Assembly: GCA_963807675.1 (NCBI GenBank) | Contig: CAWECP010000002.1 | Location: forward strand, 124,001-188,000 | Source of the DNA: Bog-473 sp963807675 | GTDB lineage: Bacteria; Actinomycetota; Acidimicrobiia; Acidimicrobiales; RAAP-2 | Length of the DNA: 64,000 nt | Reading direction: 5' to 3' | Shown: in pieces, positions 27,991 through 35,737 of the stretch | Numbering within the stretch: position 1 is the stretch's first letter | How the letters are laid out: every line of letters begins with the position of its first letter | Translations under genes and position numbers: made by a program | Notes under the pieces: generated by a model | What the model was told of the DNA's origin: nothing | Seen by the model: the letters and a program-made list of their open reading frames with translations, nothing else | Databases searched by the model: none

Positions 27991-28003
27991 TCAGGGAATC
28001 GCC

Positions 28004-28840
28004 ATGCCACTTCGCTCACGTAAGCCCACCAGCCCCGGACGGCGCTTCCAGACCGTCTCGGACTTCTCCGAGATCACACGCGACCGCCCGGAGAAGTCCC
28101 TCCTGGCGCCCAAGCCCCAGACGGGCGGGCGCAACGCCTACGGGCGCAAGACGTCGCGCCACCGCGGCGGCGGCCACAAGCAGCAGTACCGGGTCATCGA
28201 CTTCCGCCGCAACAAGGACGGGATCCCGGCCAAGGTTGCGGCGATCGAGTACGACCCCAACCGCAACGCTCGCATCGCCCTGCTGCACTACGCCGACGGG
28301 GAGAAGCGTTACATCCTCGCTCCCGCCGGCGTGAAGGTGGGCGACAAGCTGCAGAGCGGTCAGGGCGCCGACATCCGGCCCGGCAACGCCCTGCCCCTGC
28401 GCTACATCCCCGTCGGCTCGACCATTCACAACGTCGAGCTGCGACCCGGCGGCGGCGGCAAAATGGCCCGCGGCGCCGGCATGAGCATCCAGCTGGTGGC
28501 CAAGGAGGGTGTGTTCGCCACGCTGCGCCTCCCTTCGACCGAGATGCGGCGAGTCTCCATCGACTGCCGGGGCACCCTGGGCGTCGTCGGCAACGCCGAG
28601 GCCGAGCTGGTCAAGGTGGGCAAGGCCGGCCGCAACCGCTGGAAGGGCAAGCGCCCGCAGACCCGCGGCGTGGCCATGAACCCGGTCGACCACCCGCTGG
28701 GCGGCGGCGAGGGCAAGTCGTCGGGTGGCCGCCACCCGGTGTCGCCGTGGGGCCAGCCCGAGGGCCGCACCCGGTCCCGGAACAAGAAGTCCAATGCGAT
28801 GATCGTCCGCCGGCGCCGCACCCGTGGCGCGCGGCGATAG
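28004..28840 (+). CDS. rplB: 50S ribosomal protein L2
   Basis: This 278-residue L2 is needed for subunit joining and peptidyl transfer. GRNAYGRKTSRHRGGGHKQQ, VEYDPN-type (AIEYDPNRNARIALL) and GRNRWKGKRPQTRGVAMNPV are diagnostic. In the C-terminal loop the usual DHPHGGGEG reads DHPLGGGEGKSSGGRHP: the first His (H229 of E. coli) is kept, the second is Leu (CTG). Two base changes separate CTG from a His codon, so a single sequencing slip does not explain it. The gene is 13 bases after rplW. Confidence 0.97.
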   Translation: MPLRSRKPTSPGRRFQTVSDFSEITRDRPEKSLLAPKPQTGGRNAYGRKTSRHRGGGHKQQYRVIDFRRNKDGIPAKVAAIEYDPNRNARIALLHYADGEKRYILAPAGVKVGDKLQSGQGADIRPGNALPLRYIPVGSTIHNVELRPGGGGKMARGAGMSIQLVAKEGVFATLRLPSTEMRRVSIDCRGTLGVVGNAEAELVKVGKAGRNRWKGKRPQTRGVAMNPVDHPLGGGEGKSSGGRHPVSPWGQPEGRTRSRNKKSNAMIVRRRRTRGARR

Positions 28841-28858
28841 GTCGAGGGTTGAGGAGCC

Positions 28859-29137
28859 ATGCCGCGTAGCCTGAAGAAGGGACCGTTCGTCGACGACCAT
28901 CTGCTGAAGAAGGTGGACGTGCTCAACGCGAGCGGGGACAAGAAGGTCATAAAGACCTGGTCCCGCCGCTCCACCATCATCCCCGACATGGTCGGCCACA
29001 CCATTGCCGTCCACGACGGCCGCCGGCACGTGCCCGTCTACGTGACCGAGTCCATGGTGGGCCACAAGCTCGGTGAGTTCGCCCCGACGCGCACCTTCCG
29101 CTACCACGCCGGCCAGGAGCGAGGGGCGCGGCGATGA
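28859..29137 (+). CDS. rpsS: 30S ribosomal protein S19
   Basis: This 92-residue S19 pairs with S13 in the 30S head and contacts the A-site region and bridge B1. PRSLKKGPFVDDHLLKKV, TWSRRSTIIPDMVGHTIAVH and GHKLGEFAPTRTFRYH are diagnostic. Length is normal. GTTGAGGAG precedes the ATG, and the stop overlaps the rplV start by four bases. Confidence 0.97.
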   Translation: MPRSLKKGPFVDDHLLKKVDVLNASGDKKVIKTWSRRSTIIPDMVGHTIAVHDGRRHVPVYVTESMVGHKLGEFAPTRTFRYHAGQERGARR

Positions 29138-29856
29138 CCGCCACCAAGACGAACGAGCGCCCCGGTACACGGGCCGTGCATCGCTACTGCGGCATGTCGG
29201 CCTCCAAGGCGCGCCAGGTGCTCGACCTCATCCGGGGCCAGGACGTCCAGCGCGCCGCCGAGATCCTCTCGGGCACCGAGCGCGAGGCGGCCACCGTCAT
29301 CGGCAAGGTGCTGACCTCGGCCGTGGCCAACGCCGCCCACAACGACCAGCAGAACCCCGAGGAGCTCTACGTGTCGGCCTGCTTTGCCGACGAGGGCACT
29401 ACGATGAAGCGTTGGCGTCCGCGGGCCCGGGGCCGGGCTACGCGGATCCGCAAGCGGACTTGCCACATCACCATCATCGTGAGCCGGCTTCCGGCCGAGC
29501 AGCTCGAGCTGCGCCGCCGGCGCATGGAGGCGGTCAGCGCCAACCGGTCCCGCCGGGTCGAGTCGTCTCGTCGCCGGGCCGACCAGACCGGGCGGGTGTC
29601 GCGCCGCCGGGCCAGAGCCGAGGCGAAGGCGGCCGAAGAGGCCGAGGCAGCCGAGGTGGAGGAGATCACCGACCAGGCGCTGGACGAGGCCAAGGTGAAC
29701 GATGCCGAGGTCGAGGTGACCGAGGCCGACACGGTCGACGGTGGTGTCGACGAAGACGAAGACGAGGACGACGACGAGGTCGTCGAGGCCCACGCCGACG
29801 ACGAGGTGGAGGACGCAGATGCCGAGGACGACGGCGAGAAGGACGAGGAAGAGTAG
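29134..29856 (+). CDS. rplV: 50S ribosomal protein L22 with very acidic C-terminal extension
   Basis: The first ~115 residues are normal L22, whose hairpin lines the exit tunnel: HRYCGMSASKARQVLDLI, SAVANAAHN and RARGRATRIRKRTCHITII. The protein is 240 residues, about twice the usual bacterial length. After a basic stretch (~130-170) the last ~75 residues are almost all Glu/Asp/Ala/Val (VDEDEDEDDDEVVEAHADDE). The stop is directly followed by the rpsC ATG. Extended L22 tails occur in actinobacteria but are usually Lys/Ala-rich; this degree of acidity is unusual. Confidence 0.95.
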   Translation: MTATKTNERPGTRAVHRYCGMSASKARQVLDLIRGQDVQRAAEILSGTEREAATVIGKVLTSAVANAAHNDQQNPEELYVSACFADEGTTMKRWRPRARGRATRIRKRTCHITIIVSRLPAEQLELRRRRMEAVSANRSRRVESSRRRADQTGRVSRRRARAEAKAAEEAEAAEVEEITDQALDEAKVNDAEVEVTEADTVDGGVDEDEDEDDDEVVEAHADDEVEDADAEDDGEKDEEE

Positions 29857-30916
29857 ATGGGCCAGAAGGTAAACCCCTACGGGTTCCGGCTCGGGATCAC
29901 GACCGACTGGAAGTCCCGCTGGTTCGAGGAGCGGCACTACAAGGACTTCGTGGTCGAGGACTGGAAGATCCGCGACTACCTCATGACCCAGTTGGAGGCG
30001 GCCGCCGTGAGCCGCATCGAGGTCGAGCGCACGCGTGACCGCCTGCGGGTCGACATCCACACGGCGCGTCCTGGCATCGTCATCGGCCGGCGCGGCGCCG
30101 AGGCCGACCGGCTCAAGAAGAAGCTCGAGGAGATCACCGGGCTGCAGAACCGGATTCAGCTGAACATTCAGGAGATCAAGCAGCCCGAGCTCGACGCCGC
30201 CCTCATCGCCCAGGGCATCTGCGACCAGCTGGTGCGCCGGGTGGCCTTCCGTCGGGCCATGAAGCGAGCCATCCAGACCGTGCAGAAGGCCGGCGCCCAG
30301 GGCATCAAGGTCCAGTGCTCGGGCCGCCTCGGCGGTTCTGAGATGTCGCGCAAGGAGCAGTACCGCGAGGGCCGCGTCCCGCTGCACACGCTGCGGGCCG
30401 ACATCGACTACGGCTTCCGCGAGGCCCGCACCACGTCGGGCCGCGTCGGCGTGAAGGTGTGGATCTACAAGGGCGACATCCTCCCCTACAAGGTCTCCAT
30501 CGAGGACAAGATCACCCGTGAGGCCGCCATGGCCGTCGGCGAGACGTCGGGCCAGAGCGGGCCGCGCCGCCTCATCACCGCCGGAGGCGGCCGTCGGCGC
30601 GCCCAAGACTTCTCGACCGAGAGCGCCGACGACGATGCGGCCGACGAGGCCGAGGTCGACGAGCTGCCGGTTGAGGAAGTGGCCGAGGTCGACGAGCTGC
30701 CGCCCGTTGAGGGCGTCGAGAGCGCGGAAGAGGTTGAGGGTGTCGACGAGCGCGGAGGGCGCCGCCGAGGAGGAGACCGAGCAGCCGGTGGCCGACCTGC
30801 TGCCGCAGCCGACCGAGCCCGACGAGCTGGAGCGCCAGCTGAACCGGGACGAGGAGATGGAGCGCCAGCACCACGAGCACCACGAGGCGCCGCACTTCCG
30901 CCGGGAGTCCGACTGA
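29857..30916 (+). CDS. rpsC: 30S ribosomal protein S3 with acidic C-terminal extension (single-base frameshift in the tail)
   Basis: The first ~230 residues are normal S3, the mRNA-entry-site helicase component: GQKVNPYGFRLGITTDWKSR, KH-domain GIVIGRRGAEADRLKK and GRLGGSEMSRKEQYREG. An acidic tail follows (STESADDDAADEAEVDELPV). Near 30751 the frame breaks: as read, the product becomes Arg/Gly-rich and ends at 30924. Removing one C (GAG-C-GCG) restores an acidic, His-rich tail (EETEQPVADLLPQPTEPDEL ... HHEHHEAPHFRRESD) that stops at 30916, just before rplP. The corrected protein has ~352 residues. A sequencing insertion is the likeliest cause. Confidence 0.93.
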
Positions 30917-30917
30917 C

Positions 30918-31355
30918 ATGTTGATGCCCAAGAAGGTCAAGCACCGCAAGACGCAGCGCGGACGCCTCACCGGGGCCGCCAAGGGTGGCACCTCGGTGAC
31001 GTTCGGCGACTTCGGGATCCAGGCCACCGAGCCGGGCTGGCTGACGGCGCGCCAGATCGAGGCCGCCCGTATCGCCATGACCCGCCACGTGAAGCGTGGC
31101 GGCAAGGTGTGGATCCGCGTCTTCCCCGACAAGCCGGTCACCCAGAAGCCGGCCGAAACCCGCATGGGTTCGGGCAAGGGCAACCCCGAGCTGTGGGTGG
31201 CCGTCGTCCACCCGGGCCGCGTGCTCTTCGAACTGGCCGGCGTCGACGAGGAGCTGGCCCGTGCCGCCATGGAGCGGGCCATTCAGAAGCTGCCCTTCAA
31301 GGCGCGCTTCGTGGTGCGCCCCGGCACCCACGGCCACGCCGAGGTGGCGATCTAA
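30918..31355 (+). CDS. rplP: 50S ribosomal protein L16
   Basis: This 145-residue L16 helps form the A-tRNA site. MPKKVKHRKTQRGRLTG, ITRHV-like AMTRHVKRGGKVWIRVFPD and ETRMGSGKGNPELWVAVV are diagnostic. The ATG at 30918 gives MLMPKK; ATG 30924 (MPKKVKHRK) fits the family equally well. Length is normal, and rpmC begins at the next base after the stop. Confidence 0.96.
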   Translation: MLMPKKVKHRKTQRGRLTGAAKGGTSVTFGDFGIQATEPGWLTARQIEAARIAMTRHVKRGGKVWIRVFPDKPVTQKPAETRMGSGKGNPELWVAVVHPGRVLFELAGVDEELARAAMERAIQKLPFKARFVVRPGTHGHAEVAI

Positions 31356-31742
31356 GTGCCGACCGCCCACGACCTCGCCATGCTCGACGGAGACGAGCTG
31401 GCCGCCCGCCTGGGCGACTCGCGCCGGGAACTCTTCAACCTGCGCTTCCAGCTGGCCACGGGCCAGCTGGACAACCCGGCCCGTGTCGGACAGGTCCGCC
31501 GCGAGGTGGCCCGCATGCTGACCGTGCTGCGGGCCCGAGAGATCCTCGAGGCCGAGGGGAGCTACGTGGCCCCGACGGCGGCCGAGCACGAGGCGGCCCG
31601 GGCCAACCTGGCGGCCGAGGACGCCGAGCGCGAGGAGAAGGAGAAGGCCAAGGCCGCGGAGGCGGAGCCCCTCGACCTCCACGACCACGACCACGACCAC
31701 GATCACGACGACGATCACGACGACGAAGAGGATGAGGCCTGA
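31356..31742 (+). CDS. rpmC: 50S ribosomal protein L29 with acidic His/Asp-rich tail
   Basis: The first ~70 residues are an L29 core at the tunnel exit (LGDSRRELFNLRFQLATGQL, ARVGQVRREVARMLTVLR). The protein has 128 residues, about twice the normal 60-75. The tail has a charged helical part (AEREEKEKAKAAEAEP) then a run of alternating His and Asp (DHDHDHDHDDDHDD) ending EEDEA. Such His/Asp runs bind divalent metals in other proteins. The start is GTG, and the stop overlaps the rpsQ start. The tail reads in frame to the overlap, so it is genuine. Confidence 0.93.
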   Translation: MPTAHDLAMLDGDELAARLGDSRRELFNLRFQLATGQLDNPARVGQVRREVARMLTVLRAREILEAEGSYVAPTAAEHEAARANLAAEDAEREEKEKAKAAEAEPLDLHDHDHDHDHDDDHDDEEDEA

Positions 31743-32161
31743 TGGCCGACGAGACCCCAGAGAACGAAGCAGCGGCCAAGGCCGCTGCGGCAGACGCCGA
31801 GCAGGCGCTCGAGGCCGTCGAGGCCGAGGCGGTCGCCGAGCTGCCGACCAGCGACGAGGCCGAGGCGGCGACCCCGCCGGCCCAGGTCGCGGTGGCCGAC
31901 GACGGCACGCGGGTGAACCGGCGCAAGGTGCGCGAGGGCATCGTCGTCTCCGATGCCATGCAGTCCACCGTCGTGGTGGCCGTGGTCGAGCGGGTGCGCC
32001 ACCCGAAGTACGGCAAGACGGTCCAGCGCACCAAGAAGCTCTACGTGCACGACGCCGACGACAGCGCCAAGGTCGGGGACCGGGTCCGGGTGCAGGAGAC
32101 CCGCCCGTACTCCAAGCTCAAGCGCTGGCGCCTGACCGAAGTGGTGGAGCGGGCCCGATGA
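31742..32161 (+). CDS. rpsQ: 30S ribosomal protein S17 with acidic N-terminal extension
   Basis: The C-terminal ~80 residues are normal S17 (RKVREGIVVSDAMQSTVVV, RHPKYGKTVQRTKKLYVHD, VQETRPYSKLKRWRLTEV). An N-terminal extension of ~55 residues precedes it: MADETPENEAAAK, then KAAAADAEQALEAVEAEA (13-30) identical to residues 290-307 of L4, then more acidic sequence. The coding DNA of the two blocks differs at four synonymous positions in 54. The ATG overlaps the rpmC stop. Mycobacterial S17 also has an N-terminal extension, but it is basic and Ala/Lys-rich. Confidence 0.93.
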   Translation: MADETPENEAAAKAAAADAEQALEAVEAEAVAELPTSDEAEAATPPAQVAVADDGTRVNRRKVREGIVVSDAMQSTVVVAVVERVRHPKYGKTVQRTKKLYVHDADDSAKVGDRVRVQETRPYSKLKRWRLTEVVERAR

Positions 32162-32525
32162 TCCAGCAGGAATCCCGGCTGCGGGTGGCCGACAACTCTG
32201 GGCGCGCGAGGTGCTGTGCATCCGCGTGCTCGGTGGGTCGCGCCGCCGCTACGCCAGCATCGGCGACGTGTTCGTGGCCACGGTCAAGGACGCCATCCCC
32301 GGTGCCGCCGTGAAGAAGGGCGACGTCGTCAAGTGTGTGGTCGTGCGCACCAAGAAGGAGAAGCGCCGCCCCGACGGCAGCTACATCCGCTTCGACGAGA
32401 ACGCCGCCGTGCTCATCAACGACCAGCAACAGCCCCGCGGCACCCGCATCTTCGGCCCGGTCGGCCGCGAGCTGCGGGACAAGCGCTTCATGCGCATCGT
32501 GTCGCTCGCACCGGAGGTGCTCTAG
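32158..32525 (+). CDS. rplN: 50S ribosomal protein L14 (single-base frameshift)
   Basis: L14 forms intersubunit bridges. The first frame gives MIQQESRLRVADNSG from ATG 32158. From about 32212 another frame gives LCIRVLGGSRRRYASIGDVF through FGPVGRELRDKRFMRIVSLA to the stop. The missing joint is ARE-V, restored by one extra G in the run at 32199-32203 (GGG read where GGGG is expected). The corrected protein has 122 residues, the standard length. L14 is essential and single-copy, so a sequencing deletion in a G-run is the likely cause. The start overlaps the rpsQ stop. Confidence 0.93.
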
Positions 32526-32527
32526 CC

Positions 32528-32836
32528 ATGCGCATCCACAAGGGAGACACGGTCCGGGTCATGAGCGGCAAGAACAAGGGCCGGACGGCCGAGGTCATGC
32601 GCGCCCTGCCCGACAAGAACCGGATCATCGTCGAGGGCGTGAACGTGGCCAAGCGCCACTCCAAGCCCACCCGCGCCACCCAGCAGGGCGGCGTCATCGA
32701 CAAGTTCATGCCGATCGACGTCTCGAACGTCGCCGTGGTCTGCAAGGGTTGCGACCAGCCCACCCGGGTTGGCTACCGCTTCGAGGCCGACGGCGAGAAG
32801 GTGCGCATCTGCAAGAAGTGCGGGGCCATCCTGTGA
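32528..32836 (+). CDS. rplX: 50S ribosomal protein L24
   Basis: This 102-residue L24 helps start 50S assembly. The KOW motif lies in HKGDTVRVMSGKNKGRTAEV. GVNVAKRHSKPTRATQQGG and MPIDVSNVAVVCKGC are diagnostic. The C-terminus keeps four cysteines (CKGC ... CKKC), a zinc-ribbon-like pair seen in many actinobacterial L24 proteins. The ATG is two bases after the rplN stop, and its stop overlaps the rplE start. Confidence 0.96.
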   Translation: MRIHKGDTVRVMSGKNKGRTAEVMRALPDKNRIIVEGVNVAKRHSKPTRATQQGGVIDKFMPIDVSNVAVVCKGCDQPTRVGYRFEADGEKVRICKKCGAIL

Positions 32837-33408
32837 GCACCACCACGAGCGCTCCGGCGCGCCCGCGGCTCAAGGAGCGCTACCTCACCGAGGTGCGCGA
32901 CCGGCTCAAGGCCGAGCTCGGCGTGAGCAACGTCATGGAGGTGCCCCGGCTGGAGAAGATCGTGGTCAACATGGGCGTCGGCCGGGCCACCCAGCAGGCC
33001 TCGCTCATCGAAGGGGCCCAGCGAGACCTCCAGGTGATCACCGGGCAAAAGCCCGTGGTCACCCGGGCCAAGAGGTCCATCGCCGGCTTCAAGCTGCGCG
33101 AGGGGCAGTCCATCGGGGTGAAGGCCACCCTGCGTGGCGACCGCGCCTGGGAGTTCTTCGACCGCCTGCTCAGCCTGGCCATCCCGCGCATCCGTGACTT
33201 TCGGGGCCTGTCACCCCGGTCGTTCGACGGGCACGGCAACTACACGTTCGGCGTGACCGAGCAGCTGATCTTCCCCGAAATCGACTACGACAAAATCGAC
33301 ACGACCCGCGGCATGGACATCACCATCGTGACGACCGCCCGCACCAACGAGGAAGGACGGGCGTTCCTCGCAGCGTTCGGCTTTCCCTTCCGACAGGAGA
33401 CCCGGTAG
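32833..33408 (+). CDS. rplE: 50S ribosomal protein L5
   Basis: This 191-residue L5 binds 5S rRNA and contacts P-site tRNA. VPRLEKIVVNMGVGRATQQ, TGQKPVVTRAKRSIAGFKLR and FDGHGNYTFGVTEQLIFPE are diagnostic. The start is GTG (overlapping the rplX stop) and gives a short Ser/Thr lead before RPRLKERYL. Length is normal. Confidence 0.97.
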   Translation: MSTTTSAPARPRLKERYLTEVRDRLKAELGVSNVMEVPRLEKIVVNMGVGRATQQASLIEGAQRDLQVITGQKPVVTRAKRSIAGFKLREGQSIGVKATLRGDRAWEFFDRLLSLAIPRIRDFRGLSPRSFDGHGNYTFGVTEQLIFPEIDYDKIDTTRGMDITIVTTARTNEEGRAFLAAFGFPFRQETR

Positions 33409-33413
33409 GCAAC

Positions 33414-33599
33414 ATGGCAAAAAAGGCTTTGATCGAGAAGCAGCAGCGCACTCCCAAGTTCAAGGTGCGGGGGTACACCCGGTGCCAGCGATGCGGACGG
33501 CCCAAGGCCGTGTACCGCAAGTTCGGGCTGTGCCGCATCTGCTTGCGCGTCATGGTGCACGCCGGAGAGGTGCCTGGTGTGACGAAGGCAAGCTGGTAG
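33414..33599 (+). CDS. rpsZ: 30S ribosomal protein S14, zinc-binding type Z
   Basis: This 61-residue S14 is the short zinc form. Four cysteines in RCQRCGRPKAVYRKFGLCRI and the following CLR form the C-X2-C...C-X2-C site. The AKKALIEKQQRTPKFKVRGYT start and VPGVTKASW end are typical. It follows rplE by five bases. Presence of the zinc form here suggests the organism may also have a zinc-free paralogue elsewhere, but none is in the window. Confidence 0.97.
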   Translation: MAKKALIEKQQRTPKFKVRGYTRCQRCGRPKAVYRKFGLCRICLRVMVHAGEVPGVTKASW

Positions 33600-33605
33600 G
33601 TCGCC

Positions 33606-34010
33606 ATGACGATGACCGACCCCATCGCGGACATGCTCACCCGCATCCGCAACGCCAACAGCGCCATGTTCGACACCGTGCGCATGCCGGGCTCGAAGCT
33701 CAAGGTGTCGCTGGCCGACATTCTCGAGCGCGAGGGCTTCATTGCGGGCTACAAGGTCGAGCCCAACGAGGGCAAGCCGGGCACGACGCTCGAGATCAGC
33801 ATGAAGTACTCGGGCGACCGCACCCGGACGATCGCCGGCATCAAGCGCGTCTCCAAGCCGGGCCTGCGTATTTACGCCCGGGCCGAGGGCATGCCCCGCG
33901 TGCTCGGTGGCATGGGCGTGGCGGTGGTCTCGACCAGCCAGGGCCTGCTGACCGACGCCGAGGCGCGCCGCAAGCACCTGGGCGGGGAGGTGCTCTGCCA
34001 TGTCTGGTAG
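33606..34010 (+). CDS. rpsH: 30S ribosomal protein S8
   Basis: This 134-residue S8 binds the central 16S domain. TDPIADMLTRIRNANSA, KRVSKPGLRIYARAEGMPRV and GGMGVAVVSTSQGLLTD are diagnostic. ATG 33606 gives MTMTDP; ATG 33612 gives the more usual MTDPIADML. In E. coli S8 represses the spc operon, and no comparable site was recognised here. Confidence 0.97.
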   Translation: MTMTDPIADMLTRIRNANSAMFDTVRMPGSKLKVSLADILEREGFIAGYKVEPNEGKPGTTLEISMKYSGDRTRTIAGIKRVSKPGLRIYARAEGMPRVLGGMGVAVVSTSQGLLTDAEARRKHLGGEVLCHVW

Positions 34011-34040
34011 CCGCACCGGCGCCGCCCGAGGGGAGGCCTG

Positions 34041-34581
34041 ATGTCGCGCGTCGGACGTTCCCCCATCAGCGTCCCGTCCAACGTGACCGTCACCCTGAGC
34101 GGGGCCACGGTCAACGTCAAGGGGCCCCAGGGCACCCTGGAGCGGAACCTGCCCGAGGGGATCACCGTCGCCCAGGAGGGCGACACCCTGGTCGTCAGCC
34201 GCCCCGACGACGAGCGGCGCCACCGGGCGCTGCACGGCCTGTCGCGCTCGCTGGTGGCCAACATGGTTTCCGGGGTGACCGAAGGGTTCTCCAAGGAGCT
34301 CGAGATCGTCGGCGTGGGGTACCGGGCCACGGCCAAGGGACCCGAACGCGCTCGAGCTGGCCCTGGGTTTCTCGCACCCGGTGCAGGTGGACGCGCCCGA
34401 AGGCATCACGTTCGAGGTGCCGGTGCCCACCCGGATCATCGTCAAGGGCATCGACAAGGAGAAGGTGGGCCAGGTGGCCGCCGACATCCGCAAGCTGCGC
34501 AAACCCGAGCCCTACAAGGGCAAGGGCGTGCGCTATGCCAACGAGCGCGTGTTGCGCAAGGCTGGAAAGGCGGCGAAGTAA
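34041..34581 (+). CDS. rplF: 50S ribosomal protein L6 (single-base frameshift)
   Basis: L6 lies near the factor-binding site. The first frame runs MSRVGRSPISVPSNVTVTL to EIVGVGYRATAKGP. The second gives ALELALGFSHPVQVDAPEGI through KGIDKEKVGQVAADIRKLR to ERVLRKAGKAAK and the stop at 34579-34581. Dropping one G at about 34344 (CCC-G-AAC) joins them as KGPNALELALGF, a 179-residue protein of normal length. The gene is essential, so this is probably a sequencing insertion. The stop overlaps rplR by one base (TAATG). Confidence 0.93.
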
Positions 34582-34955
34582 TGGCCCGCACGAGCGATCG
34601 CACCCGCCTGCGCCGCCGGCGCCACGAGCGCGTGCGCTTCAAGGTGGTGGGCACCTCCGAGTGCCCCCGGCTGGCTGTGCACCGGTCCAACCGGCACATC
34701 TCGGCCCAGCTCATCGACGACGCCGCCGGCCGCACCCTGGTCGCCGCCTCCTCGGTGGAGTCCGACCTGCGTGCGTCCTTGGGTCGCAACGGCGGCGGTA
34801 ACGTGACGGGCGCCGAAGCGGTGGGCCGCCTCCTCGGCACCAGAGCCAAGGCCGCCGGCATCACCAAAGTGGTCTTCGACCGTGGGGGCTTCGTGTACCA
34901 CGGGCGTGTCGCCGTCCTGGCCGACGCGGCACGGGCCGAGGGACTGGAGTTCTAA
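34581..34955 (+). CDS. rplR: 50S ribosomal protein L18
   Basis: This 124-residue L18 binds 5S rRNA with L5. RLRRRRHERVRFKVVGTSE, PRLAVHRSNRHISAQLIDD and VVFDRGGFVYHGRVAVLAD are diagnostic. The ATG at 34581 overlaps the rplF stop, and rpsE follows directly after its stop. Length is normal. Confidence 0.97.
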   Translation: MARTSDRTRLRRRRHERVRFKVVGTSECPRLAVHRSNRHISAQLIDDAAGRTLVAASSVESDLRASLGRNGGGNVTGAEAVGRLLGTRAKAAGITKVVFDRGGFVYHGRVAVLADAARAEGLEF

Positions 34956-35510
34956 ATGGTCGACACACAGTACGAAGAGCGCACCATAAAGGTGAACCGG
35001 GTGGCCAAGGTCGTCAAGGGCGGCCGGCGCTTCTCCTTCGCCGCGCTCATGGTCGTGGGCGACGGCAACGGCAAGGTAGGCCTGGGCTACGGCAAGGCCA
35101 AGGAGGCCGGGCTGGCCGTGCAGAAGGGGATCGAAGAGGCGCGCAAGAACCTCTTCGAGGTCCCCCTGGCCGGCAGCACCATCGTGCACCCCGTCATCGG
35201 CGAGAGCGGCGCCGGCCGCGTCCTGCTCAAGCCGGCCGCGCCCGGGACCGGCGTGATCGCCGGCGGTGCCGCCCGGCACATCCTCGAGATGGCCGGCATC
35301 CGCGACATTCTGGCCAAGTCGCTCGGCTCGTCCAACGGGATCAACGTGGCCCACGCCACCATCGCGGGGCTCAAGCAGCTGCGGCGGCCCGACGACGTGG
35401 CGGAGCTGCGGGGCAAGGCGGCCGACGAGGTGACCCCGGGCGGGGTGCTGCGGGCCTACCGCGAGCGCAAGCGCGAGACCGAGCTCTACGCGGCCACGGA
35501 GGGCCGCTGA
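34956..35510 (+). CDS. rpsE: 30S ribosomal protein S5
   Basis: This 184-residue S5 acts in decoding fidelity and mRNA unwinding. VNRVAKVVKGGRRFSFAALM, GDGNGKVGLGYGKAKEA and AAPGTGVIAGGAARHILEMA are diagnostic. The loop around VVKGGRRF, where spectinomycin-resistance changes map, looks wild-type. Length is slightly above the E. coli protein, as usual for actinobacteria. Confidence 0.97.
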   Translation: MVDTQYEERTIKVNRVAKVVKGGRRFSFAALMVVGDGNGKVGLGYGKAKEAGLAVQKGIEEARKNLFEVPLAGSTIVHPVIGESGAGRVLLKPAAPGTGVIAGGAARHILEMAGIRDILAKSLGSSNGINVAHATIAGLKQLRRPDDVAELRGKAADEVTPGGVLRAYRERKRETELYAATEGR

Positions 35511-35512
35511 CC

Positions 35513-35737
35513 ATGACGCCGGCCAGCAAGAAGCCGAAACCCGCCGTCACCGAGGGCCGCATCGTCGTCACGCAGACGCGCTCGGCCATCGGTTCCAAGC
35601 CCAAGCACCGCGGCACGCTGCGGGCGCTGGGCCTGCGCGGCATCGGGCAGTCCAACGAGCTGCCCGACCGTGCCGAAATCAGGGGCATGATCGCCCGCGT
35701 CCCCCACATGGTCCGCGTCGAGGAGGTGGCCCGGTGA
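35513..35737 (+). CDS. rpmD: 50S ribosomal protein L30
   Basis: This 74-residue L30 has the core IVVTQTRSAIGSKPKHRGTL and RALGLRGIGQSNELPD. It carries ~14 extra N-terminal residues (MTPASKKPKPAVTE) compared with the 58-60-residue family norm; an internal start could remove them but none is obvious. The stop overlaps the rplO GTG start by four bases. Confidence 0.95.
   Translation: MTPASKKPKPAVTEGRIVVTQTRSAIGSKPKHRGTLRALGLRGIGQSNELPDRAEIRGMIARVPHMVRVEEVAR

Noticed and set aside
30750..34350. Programmed ribosomal frameshifting as an explanation for rpsC, rplN and rplF
   Set aside because: No slippery heptamer or downstream structure is shared. The shifts go in both directions, and each matches a one-base slip in GC-rich sequence.
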